A DNA stretch of 5,748 nucleotides from Campylobacteraceae bacterium (GTDB lineage Bacteria > Campylobacterota > Campylobacteria > Campylobacterales > Sulfurovaceae): NCBI GenBank assembly GCA_027066355.1, contig JAMONW010000115.1, forward strand, positions 1-5,748. The letters are read 5' to 3'. Numbering within the stretch: the first letter of the stretch is position 1; each line of letters opens with the position of its first letter. The notes beneath the pieces are model-generated. The model saw only the letters and a list, made by a program, of their open reading frames with translations, searched no databases and was not told the origin of the DNA. The position numbers and the translations under genes were made by a program. Of the stretch, positions 1 through 5,748 are shown in pieces.

Positions 1-1201
1 ATTCATTTGGGCTTTTAAGCTCTTTTATTTGCCATGGTAATCCTTGGGTGTTGAGCTCTTGCATAAATGGGTCTGGGTCGAACTCTTCTATGTTATAAAC
101 TCCAGCTCTCCACCACTTTTTCTCTAGCATTAATTTAGCTCCAATCATTGCAGGAACGCCTGTTGTGTAGCTAACTGCTTGGCTTAATACTTCTTGGTAG
201 CACTTTTCGTGGTTGCTTACTTGGTAAATGTAAATTGTTTTTTCTTTGCCATCTTTAATTCCGTGAGCTACTATACCTATATTTGTTTTACCTTTTGTGC
301 GCTCTCCTAGTGTTGCTGGGTCTGGGAGTAGGGTTTTTAAAAACTCTATTGGAATAATCTTTTGTCCTTGGTGTTCAACTGGCTCAATACCTAGCATTCC
401 TACATTTTCAAGACACTTCATATGTGTAAGATAACTCTCTCCAAAAGTCATAAAAAATCTAATTCTTTTTAAACCTTTTATATGCTTAACTAAGCTCTCC
501 ATCTCTTCATGGTATAGAAGGTAACTATCTTTTTCTCCTATTTCTGGATAGTCCCAAACTTGCTTAATCTCCATAGGTTTAGTTTCTATCCACTCCCCAT
601 TTTCCCAATATCTGCCATTTGCGCTAACTTCTCGCAAATTTATCTCTGGATTAAAGTTGGTGGCAAAAGGGTATCCGTGATCTCCTGCGTTGCAATCTAA
701 GATATCAATTGTATGAATTTCATCAAAATAGTGCTTTTGGGCATATGCACAAAATAGATTTGTAACTCCAGGGTCAAAACCACTACCAAGTAGCCCCATA
801 ATATTAGCATTTTTAAATGCTTTATCTCTAGCCCACTGCTCTTTGTATTCAAACTTTGCTAAATCTGGGTGTTCATAGTTTGCAGTATCAAGGTAATCTA
901 CCCCACACTCTATACAAGCATCCATAATTGTTAAATCTTGGTAAGGTAGGGCAACATTTATAACAATATCCGCATTTGTTTTTTTTATTAACTCTACAAG
1001 TTCAATTATATTGTCAGCATCTACTTGTGCAGTAGCAATTTCAACGCCTACTTTATCTTTAACATTCTTTGCAATTGCATCGCACTTTGCTTTAGTTCTA
1101 CTTGCAAGTGTAATATTTCCAAATGTTTCAACATTCATTGCACACTTAAAAGCAACTACATTTCCAACACCACCAGCACCAATTATTAATGTATTAGCCA
1201 T
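1..1201 (-). CDS. Carboxynorspermidine/carboxyspermidine dehydrogenase (saccharopine dehydrogenase family), 3' end cut by window
   Basis: Predicted to catalyse NADPH-dependent reductive condensation of aspartate semialdehyde with putrescine (or diaminopropane) to carboxyspermidine (or carboxynorspermidine), the step before the decarboxylase NspC in the alternative spermidine pathway used by Campylobacter; cytosolic. Seen: 400 codons without a stop up to the window edge. An N-terminal Rossmann fold carries GAGGVG at residues 8-13, an ASRT segment at 33-36 at the end of strand 2 (the Arg fits NADP preference), NVALPYQDL at 82-90, GSGFDPGVTN at 139-148, GDHG at 173-176, TTGVPA at 346-351 and a C-terminal EEFDPDPF stretch near 372-379. 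The family is about 400-415 residues, so only a few are missing. The ATG at 1201 lies one base after the channel stop, with AGGA at 1207-1210 inside the channel's last codons. Saccharopine dehydrogenase proper is the less likely alternative; putrescine versus diaminopropane cannot be decided here. Confidence 0.86.
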   Translation of the reverse strand, partial: MANTLIIGAGGVGNVVAFKCAMNVETFGNITLASRTKAKCDAIAKNVKDKVGVEIATAQVDADNIIELVELIKKTNADIVINVALPYQDLTIMDACIECGVDYLDTANYEHPDLAKFEYKEQWARDKAFKNANIMGLLGSGFDPGVTNLFCAYAQKHYFDEIHTIDILDCNAGDHGYPFATNFNPEINLREVSANGRYWENGEWIETKPMEIKQVWDYPEIGEKDSYLLYHEEMESLVKHIKGLKRIRFFMTFGESYLTHMKCLENVGMLGIEPVEHQGQKIIPIEFLKTLLPDPATLGERTKGKTNIGIVAHGIKDGKEKTIYIYQVSNHEKCYQEVLSQAVSYTTGVPAMIGAKLMLEKKWWRAGVYNIEEFDPDPFMQELNTQGLPWQIKELKSPNE

Positions 1202-1202
1202 T

Positions 1203-2894
1203 TTAATCCTTTAAGAGTTTATTTAAAATACCAAATTTATAGTCATGTCCTTCAACTACATAGAAAAACTCATTGTAGTTATTAATTAGCGTTAAAAAGT
1301 CATTTTTTGCTTCATATGTAGAGGCTACTAATATCCTATCGCTTACCTTTACTTCATAATTATCATCAGGAAGTAGGGTAACCTCTTCTTTTCTATTTTT
1401 TACCATTAAAAATAGAATATTTGATCTTTTAGTTCTATCTTCTAAAGATCTAGCTAGTAGTCCTAAATTTACGCTATGACCATCTTTTAAGTAGTTTGTT
1501 AAGGCAAATGCCTGAGATTTTACTACTCTTATCTCAAAAATTTCTGGATTATAGTTTGTCTCTTTTTTTAATTTATTGGTTAAATTTTTTCCCCACTCAT
1601 CACTTTGTTTGTATATCTCTTGTAAAAATCTGTATGTTAAAGGCTTTGATACAAGCTTATGAGCATGTTCTGATATTATCTCTTCTAAAATATATACTCT
1701 ATCTATTTTTGCAGAGTTAAAAATTGTAATATCATCAATAGTATTTTCTCTTGCTATTGTATAGATATTTGGATTAATTTTTTTAGCAGTTAGTAAAATA
1801 GTTAGGTTAATTAAATCATCTTTTGTTGCCGAAATAATTGCACTTGCCTCTTTTGTTCCAGCTTCTAAAAGAGTGTTGTAATCTTCTGCATCACCAAATA
1901 TTGCGCTCTGTTTTTTGCTTTTATGCACAGCAGATTTTAAATCTATAAAGGCACACTCAACATTGGCTTTATCTAGTGCTTCTCTTAGTGCTTTCCCCAT
2001 TCTTCCATAACCACAAATTATATATTTACCCTTTGGCAGTGCCTCGTAATCTCTAATATATAAGTCGTGTCCAAAAATAAGCATCTCTAAAATCCATAAA
2101 TTTGGTTTGCTTAGAGCTAATCCAAACCTATTTGCAACAAGCAAAAATGGATCAATTATATTTTTTATACCTAAGTTTCTTAAGTGTTCAGTTTGCTCTT
2201 TTGTAGTTGATTTTACTACTATATTTATATTTTTATTAAGCAGTTTTGCAAGTAGAGCCACTTTTGTATTTTTAAAGTCGTTATCAAATAGGGTAATTAA
2301 GGCTTTACAGTTTCTTTTTTTGATACCTGCTAGTCTAAGAGTATCTGGTGCAGTAGTATCTGCGCTTATGGCATAAACTTCTGGTATAAAGTTTTCAAGC
2401 TCTAGTTCATCGACTTTATCTTGATTTTTATCTATTACAACAATTCTTTTTCCATCTTGACTAAGTTTATTTATTAACTCTTTTGTGGTGTGGTTGTAGC
2501 CTAAAATAATTACAAAAGGCTCTTTTAAACTAGCTACTCTTTTTGTAAATTTAGATATTTTTAACTCAGTTAAGAGTTTTTTATCTTGAATAAGTGCTAC
2601 GAGAGTTCCTATTGCATAAAACCAACCAATTACAGCAACATAAATAGAAAACAATACCCATAGTCTTTGGGCATATGTAAACTCATAAGGAATTTCTCCA
2701 AAACCAATTGTAGATGCCATAAAACTAACAAAATAAAAAGCATCTAAAAAATTCATATGGTAAGGTTTTCCGTTTGCATCAACTCCTGGAATTAAAACCA
2801 ATCCAATTATGGTAATAGAGAAAGTTAAAATAATAACTAAAAATGGTGTCCGCATTCTGCGGATAATTATCCATAAAATATTATTTGAGTGCAT
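1203..2894 (-). CDS. Two-TM potassium channel with two RCK (TrkA-N) domains and a C-terminal TrkA-C-like domain
   Basis: Predicted inner-membrane K+ channel gated by cytosolic ligand-binding RCK domains. Of the 563 residues, TM1 is about 17-36, the pore helix and filter about 48-70 with TIGFGE at 62-67 (a variant of the K+ filter TVGYGD), and TM2 about 78-102. RCK1 starts near 125; its glycine loop is degenerate (GYNHTT at 132-137), although the acidic end of strand 2 (D155) is kept. RCK2 starts near 289 with an intact GYGRMG at 295-300 and D318, so it is the better candidate for binding a nucleotide. Residues of about 450-545 look like a TrkA-C (RCK_C) domain. The gene begins 3 bases after the upstream stop and has no good Shine-Dalgarno (only AAAGCG), which suggests translational coupling. 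The next in-frame ATG is codon 14 and is also poorly led, so I keep the first. Ion selectivity and ligand are inferred from family. Confidence 0.9.
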   Translation of the reverse strand: MHSNNILWIIIRRMRTPFLVIILTFSITIIGLVLIPGVDANGKPYHMNFLDAFYFVSFMASTIGFGEIPYEFTYAQRLWVLFSIYVAVIGWFYAIGTLVALIQDKKLLTELKISKFTKRVASLKEPFVIILGYNHTTKELINKLSQDGKRIVVIDKNQDKVDELELENFIPEVYAISADTTAPDTLRLAGIKKRNCKALITLFDNDFKNTKVALLAKLLNKNINIVVKSTTKEQTEHLRNLGIKNIIDPFLLVANRFGLALSKPNLWILEMLIFGHDLYIRDYEALPKGKYIICGYGRMGKALREALDKANVECAFIDLKSAVHKSKKQSAIFGDAEDYNTLLEAGTKEASAIISATKDDLINLTILLTAKKINPNIYTIARENTIDDITIFNSAKIDRVYILEEIISEHAHKLVSKPLTYRFLQEIYKQSDEWGKNLTNKLKKETNYNPEIFEIRVVKSQAFALTNYLKDGHSVNLGLLARSLEDRTKRSNILFLMVKNRKEEVTLLPDDNYEVKVSDRILVASTYEAKNDFLTLINNYNEFFYVVEGHDYKFGILNKLLKD

Positions 2895-2897
2895 AGT

Positions 2898-3278
2898 TTA
2901 ACGCTTTGATTTTAGAGTATCACCCATAAATAGTATTACAGAAACAAAGTTAGCCAATAATGCACCACCAGATAGTGAAACAATGATTTGAGCGCCATCT
3001 TGTATGCCATTATCTGCTACATATAGTGATATACCCCAAACAACAGCAGCAGCAATTAATTGAATATCTGCAACTAAACTAGTTGCTAAAAGCACAGAAC
3101 CTAGTTGAGTTTTATCTCCTAGTTTTAAGATTGTTGCAATAAAGTTTACAACAATAGCAACAAAGAGTTCATATGGGCTATGGTGAGAAAAATTATCTAT
3201 ATCTCCATAAAAAAAGCCAAAGTTTAGTGTCATTGCTAAAATAATGAAAAAACCAGAAATCACTTTTTGTGCATTCAT
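2898..3278 (-). CDS. Small four-helix membrane protein, DUF6394-like, first gene of the channel operon
   Basis: A 126-residue hydrophobic protein with four predicted membrane segments at about 5-24, 36-53, 62-86 and 98-119 and a basic C-terminus (KSKR at 123-126). Polar residues sit within helices 2 and 3 (N45, D71, Q73), and the loop between helices 2 and 3 holds KLGDKTQ (52-58). There is no signal peptide cleavage site and no catalytic motif. I recall similar Campylobacterota proteins filed as DUF6394, whose function is unknown; that match is from memory. The start is well supported: ATG at 3278 is preceded by GAGGA at 3285-3289 with a normal gap, and a TATAAT box lies further upstream. The stop is 3 bases before the potassium channel start, so the two are almost certainly co-transcribed and probably coupled. 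A role as accessory subunit or regulator of the channel is inference from this position only. Confidence 0.75.
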   Translation of the reverse strand: MNAQKVISGFFIILAMTLNFGFFYGDIDNFSHHSPYELFVAIVVNFIATILKLGDKTQLGSVLLATSLVADIQLIAAAVVWGISLYVADNGIQDGAQIIVSLSGGALLANFVSVILFMGDTLKSKR

Positions 3279-3309
3279 TTAATATCCTCAATTGTAAAAG
3301 TTAATAGTA

Positions 3310-3315
3310 ATTATA
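3310..3315 (-). promoter_or_regulatory. Predicted sigma70 -10 box for the minus-strand operon
   Basis: Read on the minus strand this is TATAAT preceded by GGGT, a strong -10 consensus with a G-rich upstream edge. It would start transcription near 3303, leaving a leader of about 25 bases that contains the GAGGA ribosome site of the DUF6394-like gene. No -35 box is visible at 16-18 bases; a TTGGCA at 3346-3351 is too far away. Absence of a -35 is usual for sigma70 promoters of Campylobacter relatives. Prediction only. Confidence 0.6.
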
Positions 3316-3392
3316 ACCCAAAAATGGAAAATTTAAGATTTTCATTGCCAAAAAGATAATTTTTTTTCTAAATTAGAGTAAAAATTGTTTAA

Positions 3393-3405
3393 TATAATGT
3401 ATAAT
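3393..3405 (+). promoter_or_regulatory. Two adjacent predicted -10 boxes for the plus-strand operon
   Basis: TATAAT occurs at 3393-3398 and again at 3400-3405, with T-rich tracts upstream (T8 at 3360-3367) and no clear -35, matching the promoter style of this phylum. The downstream box would place the transcription start near 3411-3413 and give a leader of about 20 bases before the GTG start at 3433; the upstream box would start about 7 bases earlier. Which one is used cannot be told from sequence. Confidence 0.6.
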
Positions 3406-3420
3406 AATGCAATTTGTTTT

Positions 3421-3426
3421 TAAAGG
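3421..3426 (+). promoter_or_regulatory. Shine-Dalgarno site that favours the GTG start at 3433
   Basis: TAAAGG lies 6 bases before GTG at 3433. The alternative TTG at 3427 directly abuts the site with no spacing, so it could not be read from it. This decides the start of the NifU-like gene in favour of GTG, giving the N-terminus MINVDDELIEHM. Confidence 0.65.
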
Positions 3427-3432
3427 TTGAGA

Positions 3433-3903
3433 GTGATTAATGTAGATGATGAATTAATAGAGCATATGTCTAGTCCAAATAATTATGGAAGAATTGATGA
3501 TGCTGATAGTATTGGAATTGGTGAGAATCCTCAAAATGGGGAGAAGGTAATTATATATCTAAATGTTAGTAAAAAAGATGATGATTTTTTTATTGAAGAT
3601 ATAAAATTTGAAGCAATTGCTTGTATGACAACGGTAGTTGCTGGTTCAATAATTACAAAAGAGGCAAAAGAGATAAGCTTTTTAACAGCAGAAGAGTTAG
3701 TAGCAGTTACTTTAGGAATGTTGGAGCAAGTTCCTCCAGAACAAGCAGCGTGTAGTGAGATGGTAGCAGTTGCACTTAAAGCTGCTATGGATGGGTTTAA
3801 GCTTAGCTTAGAAAAGGGAGAAAAGAAAACTTTAATTTATAAAATTGAGCAAAGCTGCTCTCCTGAAAAGGAATTTAATGCAACACAAGAGGAGCAAAAA
3901 TGA
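3433..3903 (+). CDS. NifU/IscU-like iron-sulfur cluster scaffold-fold protein lacking the first ligand cysteine
   Basis: A 156-residue protein of the IscU/NifU-N fold, whose usual role is to assemble Fe-S clusters from cysteine desulfurase sulfur and iron and hand them to apoproteins. Seen: the family opening HMSSPNNYGRI (11-21), the segment EAIACMTTVVAGS (60-72) with Cys64 in the place of the second ligand, and ACSEMVAVALKAAM (106-119) with Cys107 as the third. The first ligand site, normally a Cys-Gly-Asp type loop, reads GENPQNGE (30-37) with no cysteine. An additional Cys142 lies in a hydrophilic C-terminal tail (CSPEKEF). Start GTG at 3433 is chosen on ribosome-site spacing; TTG at 3427 would add two residues. 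The gene overlaps the next by 4 bases (ATGA), so the products are probably made together. Family membership is firm; canonical scaffold activity is not, because of the missing cysteine. It may be a variant scaffold, an iron donor or a regulator. Confidence 0.85.
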   Translation: MINVDDELIEHMSSPNNYGRIDDADSIGIGENPQNGEKVIIYLNVSKKDDDFFIEDIKFEAIACMTTVVAGSIITKEAKEISFLTAEELVAVTLGMLEQVPPEQAACSEMVAVALKAAMDGFKLSLEKGEKKTLIYKIEQSCSPEKEFNATQEEQK

Positions 3904-4733
3904 GGGAATTATCAGTAAAAACACATGAGTTATGGTTAGTTGTTTTAATGGCATCTTTTATGAGTAAAGATGGTGAAACAAAAAGGGTATTAAATGATTT
4001 TAGTGATATTATCTTTAGGCACTTTACTTGGATAGAGAAGAGCTTAATAAAACACAATATTGATTATGATTACAACAGAGAGCCAATTCCAATTAAAGTA
4101 GATAGATTAAAGGTAATTTTAAATAATATAATTGATAGAATTAACAGTATTGATTTAATGTTAGTAAGTTTACAAGATGAAGCATTAAGAGGAAGAATAG
4201 ATAAAGATTTAAGCTACATAAAAGATGTGGTTTCTAAGATAGATGATGAAGAGGTTAGTGCATTTAACTCTAAAAGAGTTTATAAAGATTACTCTCTAAC
4301 AAAAGAGGCGACAGATGCTTTTACACTCTTTTTATTTGAAGAGAGCTATAAAGAGTATGAGTTAATTATGATTTATAACTATCTAAAAGCTCATAGTGAT
4401 AATGACTTTTTAAATAAGATATTTCAAATTTTGGTTGATGAGAGCTTTTTTCACTTAAAAAGTTTTGGGCAGATGATGGCTGAAATGGGGATTTTGGGAG
4501 TGCCAAGAGTTATTCATAAATCTTTATATCAAGTAGAAGATGTTGTGCAGTTTTTAAAAGATGGAATAGATGAAGAGTTAGCAGCAAAAGAGCAGTGCTT
4601 AGAACTCTCTGAAGCAGTAGGTAAAGATAGTCAAGAGTTGGCTGACTTTTTTGATTTTATTAATTATCAAGAGAATTATCATATTAGCTTAATGCAAGAT
4701 GCACTAAAGCACTATGAAGAGAAGGGAGCTTAA
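3900..4733 (+). CDS. Ferritin-like di-iron domain protein with an apparent duplicated N-terminal half (putative iron-binding protein)
   Basis: A 277-residue, almost wholly helical soluble protein with no signal peptide or membrane segment. Residues of about 133-277 look like a ferritin-like four-helix bundle: acidic helix 1 (E147, E148, E154), helix 2 with DESFFH (180-185), helix 3 with E225, E226 and E231, and helix 4 with an exact ExxH (E258, H261). Helix 2 is non-standard, since E181 and H185 are spaced ExxxH. Residues 1-130 align by eye with this half at an offset of 144-145: E10/E154, L11/L155, D36/D180, H41/H185, V67/V212, L74/L219, I78/I223, D79/D224. Most metal ligands are absent there. 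AGGAG at 3890-3894 supports the ATG, which overlaps the scaffold gene stop. Together with that neighbour, a role in iron storage, delivery or redox handling is likely. I recall similar proteins called iron-binding in Campylobacterota, but no reaction can be assigned. Confidence 0.7.
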   Translation: MRELSVKTHELWLVVLMASFMSKDGETKRVLNDFSDIIFRHFTWIEKSLIKHNIDYDYNREPIPIKVDRLKVILNNIIDRINSIDLMLVSLQDEALRGRIDKDLSYIKDVVSKIDDEEVSAFNSKRVYKDYSLTKEATDAFTLFLFEESYKEYELIMIYNYLKAHSDNDFLNKIFQILVDESFFHLKSFGQMMAEMGILGVPRVIHKSLYQVEDVVQFLKDGIDEELAAKEQCLELSEAVGKDSQELADFFDFINYQENYHISLMQDALKHYEEKGA

Positions 4734-5551
4734 TGAAGAGGCATTTTACATCGGCAGTTTCAAGTGCATTTGGTAAATTTGCCACTAAAGAGTTTAATAG
4801 TAAGTTTCAAAATTTTGTAAATAGTAGTTATGTAAAATTAATGGGTTTAGATATGAGTAATTTTGCTCCTGCTAATAGCTATAAAAGTTTAAAAGATTTA
4901 TTTATAAGAGAGTTAAAGCAAGAGCCAACAATTGATGCTAAGATAGATTCAGTAATATCTCCTTGTGATAGTAAGGTTATAGCTTTAGGAGAGATAAAAG
5001 AGCATACTGCTTATCAAATAAAGGGGATGGAGTATGATACAAATAGTCTAATTGGGGCATTAGATAAAAGCACTTTTTTAGATGGTGGAGAGTATTGTAA
5101 CTTCTATCTTTCACCAAAAGATTATCATAGATACCATATGCCTTTTGATGTTAAGGTATTAAGTTTAACTTATATTCCAGGTAAACTCTATCCTGTGAAT
5201 ATGCCTCTTTTAAAAAATAAAAAAAATTTATATTTAGAGAATGAAAGAGTTGTGCTAGAGGTAGTTGATAGGTTTGAGCATAAGCACTTTATAGTTTTAG
5301 TTGGAGCATTAAATGTTGGAAAAATGGTTGTAACATTTGAGCCAAGAGTTAAAACAAATAGTGGCAAAAGTAAAGTGTATTTTAGTTATGATAAACCTAT
5401 AGAGCTTAAAAAGGGTGAAATGTTTGGCTGGTTTGAGATGGGTTCTACAATTGTAATACTTAGTCAAAAAGGGGCAATAGAGTATAATTTAAGTGAGGGA
5501 GAGAGTGTTAAATTTGCTGATATTATAGGAGAGTTAAAGCATGACAATTAA
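4733..5551 (+). CDS. psd: Phosphatidylserine decarboxylase proenzyme
   Basis: Converts phosphatidylserine to phosphatidylethanolamine at the inner membrane. The proenzyme cleaves itself before a serine that becomes the pyruvoyl cofactor. Of the 272 residues, SPCDSKV at 76-82 supplies the catalytic aspartate D79, YHRYHMP at 131-137 supplies the histidine pair H132/H135, and FEMGST at 234-239 is the cleavage site, so G237 and S238 would flank the cut and give a beta chain of about 237 and an alpha chain of about 35 residues. The site reads MGST rather than the more widespread LGST. The aspartate, histidine and serine are all present, so activity is expected. GGGAG at 4724-4728 precedes the ATG, which shares one base with the upstream stop (TAATG), and its own stop lies inside the next gene. 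The length matches the short proteobacterial Psd class. No phosphatidylserine synthase is in view. Confidence 0.97.
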   Translation: MKRHFTSAVSSAFGKFATKEFNSKFQNFVNSSYVKLMGLDMSNFAPANSYKSLKDLFIRELKQEPTIDAKIDSVISPCDSKVIALGEIKEHTAYQIKGMEYDTNSLIGALDKSTFLDGGEYCNFYLSPKDYHRYHMPFDVKVLSLTYIPGKLYPVNMPLLKNKKNLYLENERVVLEVVDRFEHKHFIVLVGALNVGKMVVTFEPRVKTNSGKSKVYFSYDKPIELKKGEMFGWFEMGSTIVILSQKGAIEYNLSEGESVKFADIIGELKHDN

Positions 5552-5748
5552 AGAGATAGATGAGTTCTCTCGAATTAGAGTAAAAGCAAGAGCCTATTTT
5601 TGTTATGTTTTAAGTAGGGCAGTTCCTAGCAGATTACCAAATATTGAGTTAAAAGAGTTAAAAGTTGCATTAAAGAGTATATCAAAGACGATAAAATATG
5701 TTGAAGCTATGTATATTTTAGATGCTAATGGTAAGCAGGTTATTAATA
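5541..5748 (+). CDS. N-terminal part of a probable PDC-type sensor protein, cut by window end
   Basis: Sixty-nine codons are visible before the window ends. The start is well supported: ATG at 5541 lies 9 bases after AGGAG (5527-5531), and it overlaps the psd stop by 11 bases, so the gene is the fourth member of the operon. The visible protein is soluble, with no signal peptide or membrane helix. It opens with a probable helix (FSRIRVKARAYFCYVLSRA, 9-27), then an LKELKVALKSISKTIKYVE helix, then AMYILDANGKQV (56-67). A strand followed by LDxNG is typical of the first sheet of PDC/Cache sensor domains, and I recall Campylobacterota proteins with this opening annotated as PDC sensor domain-containing. 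The output domain, if any, lies outside the window, so the signal and role are unknown. The product name is a tentative family call; the gene itself is secure. Confidence 0.55.
   Translation, partial: MTIKEIDEFSRIRVKARAYFCYVLSRAVPSRLPNIELKELKVALKSISKTIKYVEAMYILDANGKQVIN

Noticed and set aside
979..986. Eight-base A tract in the dehydrogenase gene (a similar one at 5219-5226 in psd), considered as phase-variation sites
   Set aside because: Both encode in-frame lysines in intact housekeeping genes; short A tracts are common in AT-rich genomes, and phase-variable tracts in this phylum are usually longer G or C runs.
1011..1214. Plus-strand open frame of 67 codons
   Set aside because: Lies almost entirely antisense to the dehydrogenase gene, with no family resemblance; a shadow frame.
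1496..2376. Plus-strand open frames at 1496-1720 and 2107-2376
   Set aside because: Both are antisense to the clearly real potassium channel and their hydrophobic composition is what its AT-rich complement would give.
3326..3343. Inverted repeat GAAAAT / ATTTTC in the divergent intergenic region, considered as an operator
   Set aside because: Six-base AT-rich arms with a 5-base loop are expected by chance here, and it matches no Fur, PerR or other known box that I can recognise.
3360..3367. T8 tract considered as a terminator
   Set aside because: No GC-rich stem precedes it on either strand, and it lies between two divergent promoters where a terminator is not needed.
3875..4057. Minus-strand open frame of 60 codons
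   Set aside because: Antisense to the overlap of the scaffold-like and ferritin-like genes, without a recognisable protein.
1..5748. Search for tRNA, rRNA, CRISPR repeats, insertion sequences, attachment sites and toxin-antitoxin pairs
   Set aside because: No clover-leaf, direct-repeat array, transposase frame or terminal inverted repeat was seen; coding genes and one short divergent promoter region account for the whole window.

Overview
The window is AT-rich and gene-dense, and every gene is chromosomal in character. The protein set points to a member of the Campylobacterota (Epsilonproteobacteria). It includes a carboxyspermidine dehydrogenase-type polyamine enzyme, a two-transmembrane potassium channel with two RCK domains next to a small four-helix membrane protein, a NifU/IscU-like protein coupled to a ferritin-like iron-binding protein, and a short Psd ending in a GST site. 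The genus cannot be fixed from the sequence. No mobile element, RNA gene, CRISPR array or prophage signal is visible, and no gene is clearly foreign.

Layout: two tightly packed operons diverge from one intergenic region of about 150 bases (3279-3432). The left operon runs on the minus strand: a small membrane protein (DUF6394-like, 2898-3278), the potassium channel (1203-2894, 3 bases downstream) and a carboxy(nor)spermidine dehydrogenase (1-1201, 1 base downstream, cut by the window edge). The right operon runs on the plus strand: a NifU-like scaffold-fold protein (3433-3903, GTG start), a ferritin-like protein (3900-4733, ATGA overlap), phosphatidylserine decarboxylase (4733-5551, TAATG overlap) and the start of a probable PDC-type sensor protein (5541 to the edge, 11-base overlap). 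Both operons run off the window, so no terminator is seen.

Functionally, the left operon joins K+ flux control (channel plus possible membrane partner) with the reductive step of the alternative spermidine pathway, so it combines two ways of handling intracellular cation balance. The right operon begins with two probable iron or Fe-S proteins that are translationally coupled, then makes phosphatidylethanolamine, then enters a possible ligand sensor.

The most interesting points are these. The NifU-like protein lacks the first of the three cluster-ligand cysteines. The ferritin-like protein appears, by eye alignment, to be a tandem duplication with a period of about 144 residues whose N-terminal copy has lost most metal ligands. 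The channel has an asymmetric RCK pair in which only the second keeps the full nucleotide-binding glycine motif. These look like lineage-specific variants of known families; I see no sign of an entirely new defence or mobile system.
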